Origin: AM-0621 sp964573505
Lineage (GTDB): Bacteria > Planctomycetota > Planctomycetia > Planctomycetales > Planctomycetaceae
Direction: 5' to 3'
Assembly (NCBI GenBank): GCA_964573505.1
Contig: CAZNMS010000444.1
Location: 1 to 7,516, forward strand
Length of the DNA stretch: 7,516 nt
The number at the start of each line of letters is the position of its first letter. The stretch's first letter is position 1. Position numbers and translations under genes: made by a program. Shown here in pieces: positions 6,090 through 7,516 of this stretch. The notes under the pieces are model-generated. The model ran no database searches. It was not told the DNA's origin and saw only the letters and a program-made list of their open reading frames with translations.

Positions 6090-6137
6090 AATCAAGACCG
6101 ACAGAGGTAATCAACGTTACAACCAGTAGCCTGCTAC

Positions 6138-6143
6138 AAGAGG
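6138..6143 (+). promoter_or_regulatory. Ribosome binding site deciding a GTG start
   Basis: AAGAGG ends seven bases before the GTG at 6151. An in-frame stop (TAG, 6127-6129) rules out any longer start, and the next in-frame ATG (codon 42) would delete the first membrane helix, so GTG is the best start. Confidence 0.65.
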
Positions 6144-6150
6144 TTTCGCA

Positions 6151-7516
6151 GTGCTCATTGATAGAACACATCGCAAGTGGGCCGTGATCTCGACCGCCAT
6201 CTTTGTGGTCGCGACGCTGAGCTACATCTCATACGCCAGTGCGTCACCGAAAGGTCCGACGGGCGGCAGCTTTATGGGCTTGCTCTACGGCATTGTCGGC
6301 TCGGCCTTCATGATCTTTGCCGGGTTGCTCGCCGGGCGCAAACAAGTGCCGCATTGGCGATTGGGTTCGGCGCAGTTTTGGTTGCGCGGGCATTTGTGGC
6401 TCGGCACGCTCAGCTTGCCGTTCATCCTTTATCACAGCGGCTTCGGGCTCGGCGGACGGCTTGAGCAGGTCTTGTGGTTCTTCTTCGCAATGGTGATCAG
6501 CAGCGGATTCTTCGGGCTCGTCATGCAGCACTTGCTGCCGAGACTGCTGCTCGTGCAGATCCCGCGCGAGACGTTTCTCAGTCAGCTTCCCTATGTGAAG
6601 CAACGCACGCGGATCATGTGCGACAAGCTCGTCTCGCAAGACTGCGGCAAGATCCCGTTGCCGACGGCGGATGCGATGAGCCCACAAATCACGTTGCTCG
6701 GCAAGCACGCGATGGAGGTCAAGCAAGCTCCGAAAGCGAAGCAGAAAGAGATCAAAGAGAACTGGCAGGAGCGGCTGCAGGCGCCGTTCAAATTGCTGTT
6801 CGTCGAACTCTCGAAGTATGCGAAGACTGAGAAGTGGATCGCGCGTGAGGACGACTTCACTCAGCAGATGTTGGAGATCTATCGCATCCCCGGCGTGAAC
6901 GATGACGACGAGTCGGAAGACGACGCATCGGTCTCGATGAAGATGATGGCCGACGTGCGAGCGGCGTTGACGGGTAAGGCCGCGACACCGAGCGAAGGCG
7001 CATCGACCGCCTCGCGAAAGCTGTCGGCTCTTGAGCAGATGAAGCTGAAGAAGGCGGCGCGCGAAGCTGAGGAGTCATCGGTCGGCGCCGCATTGAACGA
7101 GCCCGCTCCGGCGGATGAATCCGCACTCGACTTGCCGTCCGACTTTGACATCGAACCGCCCGTAAAGCTTTCTCCGCTCGAACGGATGAAAGCTCAAGCG
7201 GCAGCGAAGAAGGCGGCAGCAACGCCTGCACCGGCGACTGCTGAAGGAGCACCCGTCGAAAAGAAACTCAGTCCGCTTGAACTCATGAAGCAGCAAGCTG
7301 CGGCGAAGAAAGCGTCACTCGAAGCAAGCAGCCCGACGGAAGGAGCAGCACCGCTCAAACAAGTGGAGCCGGCTCCGGCAGTTGCAACATCCGAGAGCGC
7401 AGCAGCAGAGCCCCCGAAGAAGCTCAGTCCGCTCGAACTCATGAAGCAGCAAGCCGCTGCGAAGAAGGCGGCAGCGGAAGCAGCAGCGAGCCCGGCACCG
7501 GCAGCGGAGAGTGCTC
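6151..7516 (+). CDS. Four-helix b-type cytochrome-like membrane protein with repeat-rich tail (3' end missing)
   Basis: The frame is open from GTG 6151 to the right edge: 455 complete codons with no stop, so the C-terminus is cut off. Four hydrophobic helices lie at about 10-31, 41-62, 80-100 and 104-127. The basic N-terminus (RTHRK) and basic stretches at 63-79 and after 130 predict both ends in the cytoplasm. H81 and H95 in helix 3 are 14 apart, the spacing of haem-b ligand pairs in cytochrome b helices, and H127 ends helix 4, so at least one haem b is plausible. Residues 130-245 are a soluble helical segment, then an acidic patch (DDDESEDD), then an Ala/Pro/Lys-rich tail with four KLSPLExMK repeats. 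The family seems familiar from planctomycetes, but I know no gene name. Placed after the Fe-S protein, it is likely its membrane partner (inference). A structural anchor without haem is the alternative. Confidence 0.8.
   Translation, partial: MLIDRTHRKWAVISTAIFVVATLSYISYASASPKGPTGGSFMGLLYGIVGSAFMIFAGLLAGRKQVPHWRLGSAQFWLRGHLWLGTLSLPFILYHSGFGLGGRLEQVLWFFFAMVISSGFFGLVMQHLLPRLLLVQIPRETFLSQLPYVKQRTRIMCDKLVSQDCGKIPLPTADAMSPQITLLGKHAMEVKQAPKAKQKEIKENWQERLQAPFKLLFVELSKYAKTEKWIAREDDFTQQMLEIYRIPGVNDDDESEDDASVSMKMMADVRAALTGKAATPSEGASTASRKLSALEQMKLKKAAREAEESSVGAALNEPAPADESALDLPSDFDIEPPVKLSPLERMKAQAAAKKAAATPAPATAEGAPVEKKLSPLELMKQQAAAKKASLEASSPTEGAAPLKQVEPAPAVATSESAAAEPPKKLSPLELMKQQAAAKKAAAEAAASPAPAAESA
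7018..7467 (+). repeat. Four KLSPLExMK(x)QAAAKK protein repeats
   Basis: Within the membrane protein's tail, a motif of about 16 residues recurs at codons 290-304 (KLSALEQMKLKKAAR), 339-354 (KLSPLERMKAQAAAKK), 372-387 and 424-439 (both KLSPLELMKQQAAAKK), starting at bases 7018, 7165, 7264 and 7420. Linkers of 17-36 residues are rich in Ala, Pro, Ser and Glu. Each motif would form a short basic amphipathic helix. More copies may follow beyond the window. The layout recalls the Ala/Lys-rich C-terminal repeats of RnfC, another electron-transfer subunit, but the sequence is different. Confidence 0.85.

Noticed and set aside
5406..6095. Minus-strand open frame of 229 codons opposite the ferredoxin domain
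   Set aside because: It is antisense to the 16 conserved cysteines and begins inside a hairpin repeat.
6177..6830. Two plus-strand frames overlapping the membrane protein
   Set aside because: They are out-of-frame shadows. The frame from 6151 alone encodes four hydrophobic helices and stays open to the window edge.
6857..7442. Minus-strand Ser/Ala/Arg-rich frames opposite the repeat tail
   Set aside because: Low-complexity products arise from antisense reading of Ala/Lys-rich codons, and the sense repeats show silent-only divergence.

Overview
The window looks like ordinary chromosome from a moderately GC-rich Gram-negative-type bacterium. I lean towards Planctomycetota. That rests on the pairing of a cyclic-nucleotide-binding/ferredoxin fusion with a small b-type membrane protein, and on intergenic palindromic repeats that look familiar from that phylum. 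Both are from memory and unverified. There are five protein-coding genes, no RNA genes, no CRISPR array and no transposase. No gap exceeds 300 bases.

Layout. 1-188 is intergenic and holds two strong hairpins. 189-1394 (minus) is an iron-containing alcohol dehydrogenase with all four metal ligands. 1395-1554 carries a nested inverted repeat. 1555-2451 (minus) is a phytanoyl-CoA dioxygenase-like Fe(II)/2-oxoglutarate enzyme. These two lie in tandem and could share a transcript, dioxygenase first. 2452-2744 is a divergent intergenic region with a triple-hairpin element. 2745-3569 (plus) is a NagD-type HAD phosphatase. 3570-3806 holds a hairpin built of 9-base repeat units, then overlapping palindromes.

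The most interesting part is 3807 to the right edge. 3807-5981 (plus) encodes a 724-residue protein with two cyclic-nucleotide-binding folds, each split by a long insertion, fused to a ferredoxin domain with 16 cysteines arranged for four [4Fe-4S] clusters (DmsB/NrfC type). It is followed by an intrinsic terminator and a second 9-base-unit hairpin. At 6151 (GTG start) begins a membrane protein, cut by the window edge. It has four predicted helices, histidines spaced as in b-type cytochromes, and a long cytoplasmic Ala/Pro/Lys-rich tail with at least four copies of a KLSPLExMK-type motif.

How the genes may work together. I infer that the last two genes form a membrane-bound electron-transfer module: a cytoplasmic multi-cluster Fe-S protein whose activity or docking could be gated by a cyclic nucleotide, next to a haem-b membrane anchor. 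No catalytic subunit is visible, and the rest of the cluster probably lies to the right. The dehydrogenase, dioxygenase and phosphatase look like separate metabolic genes with unknown substrates. Every intergenic gap contains at least one substantial inverted repeat, of several sequence families, which is a notable feature of this DNA.
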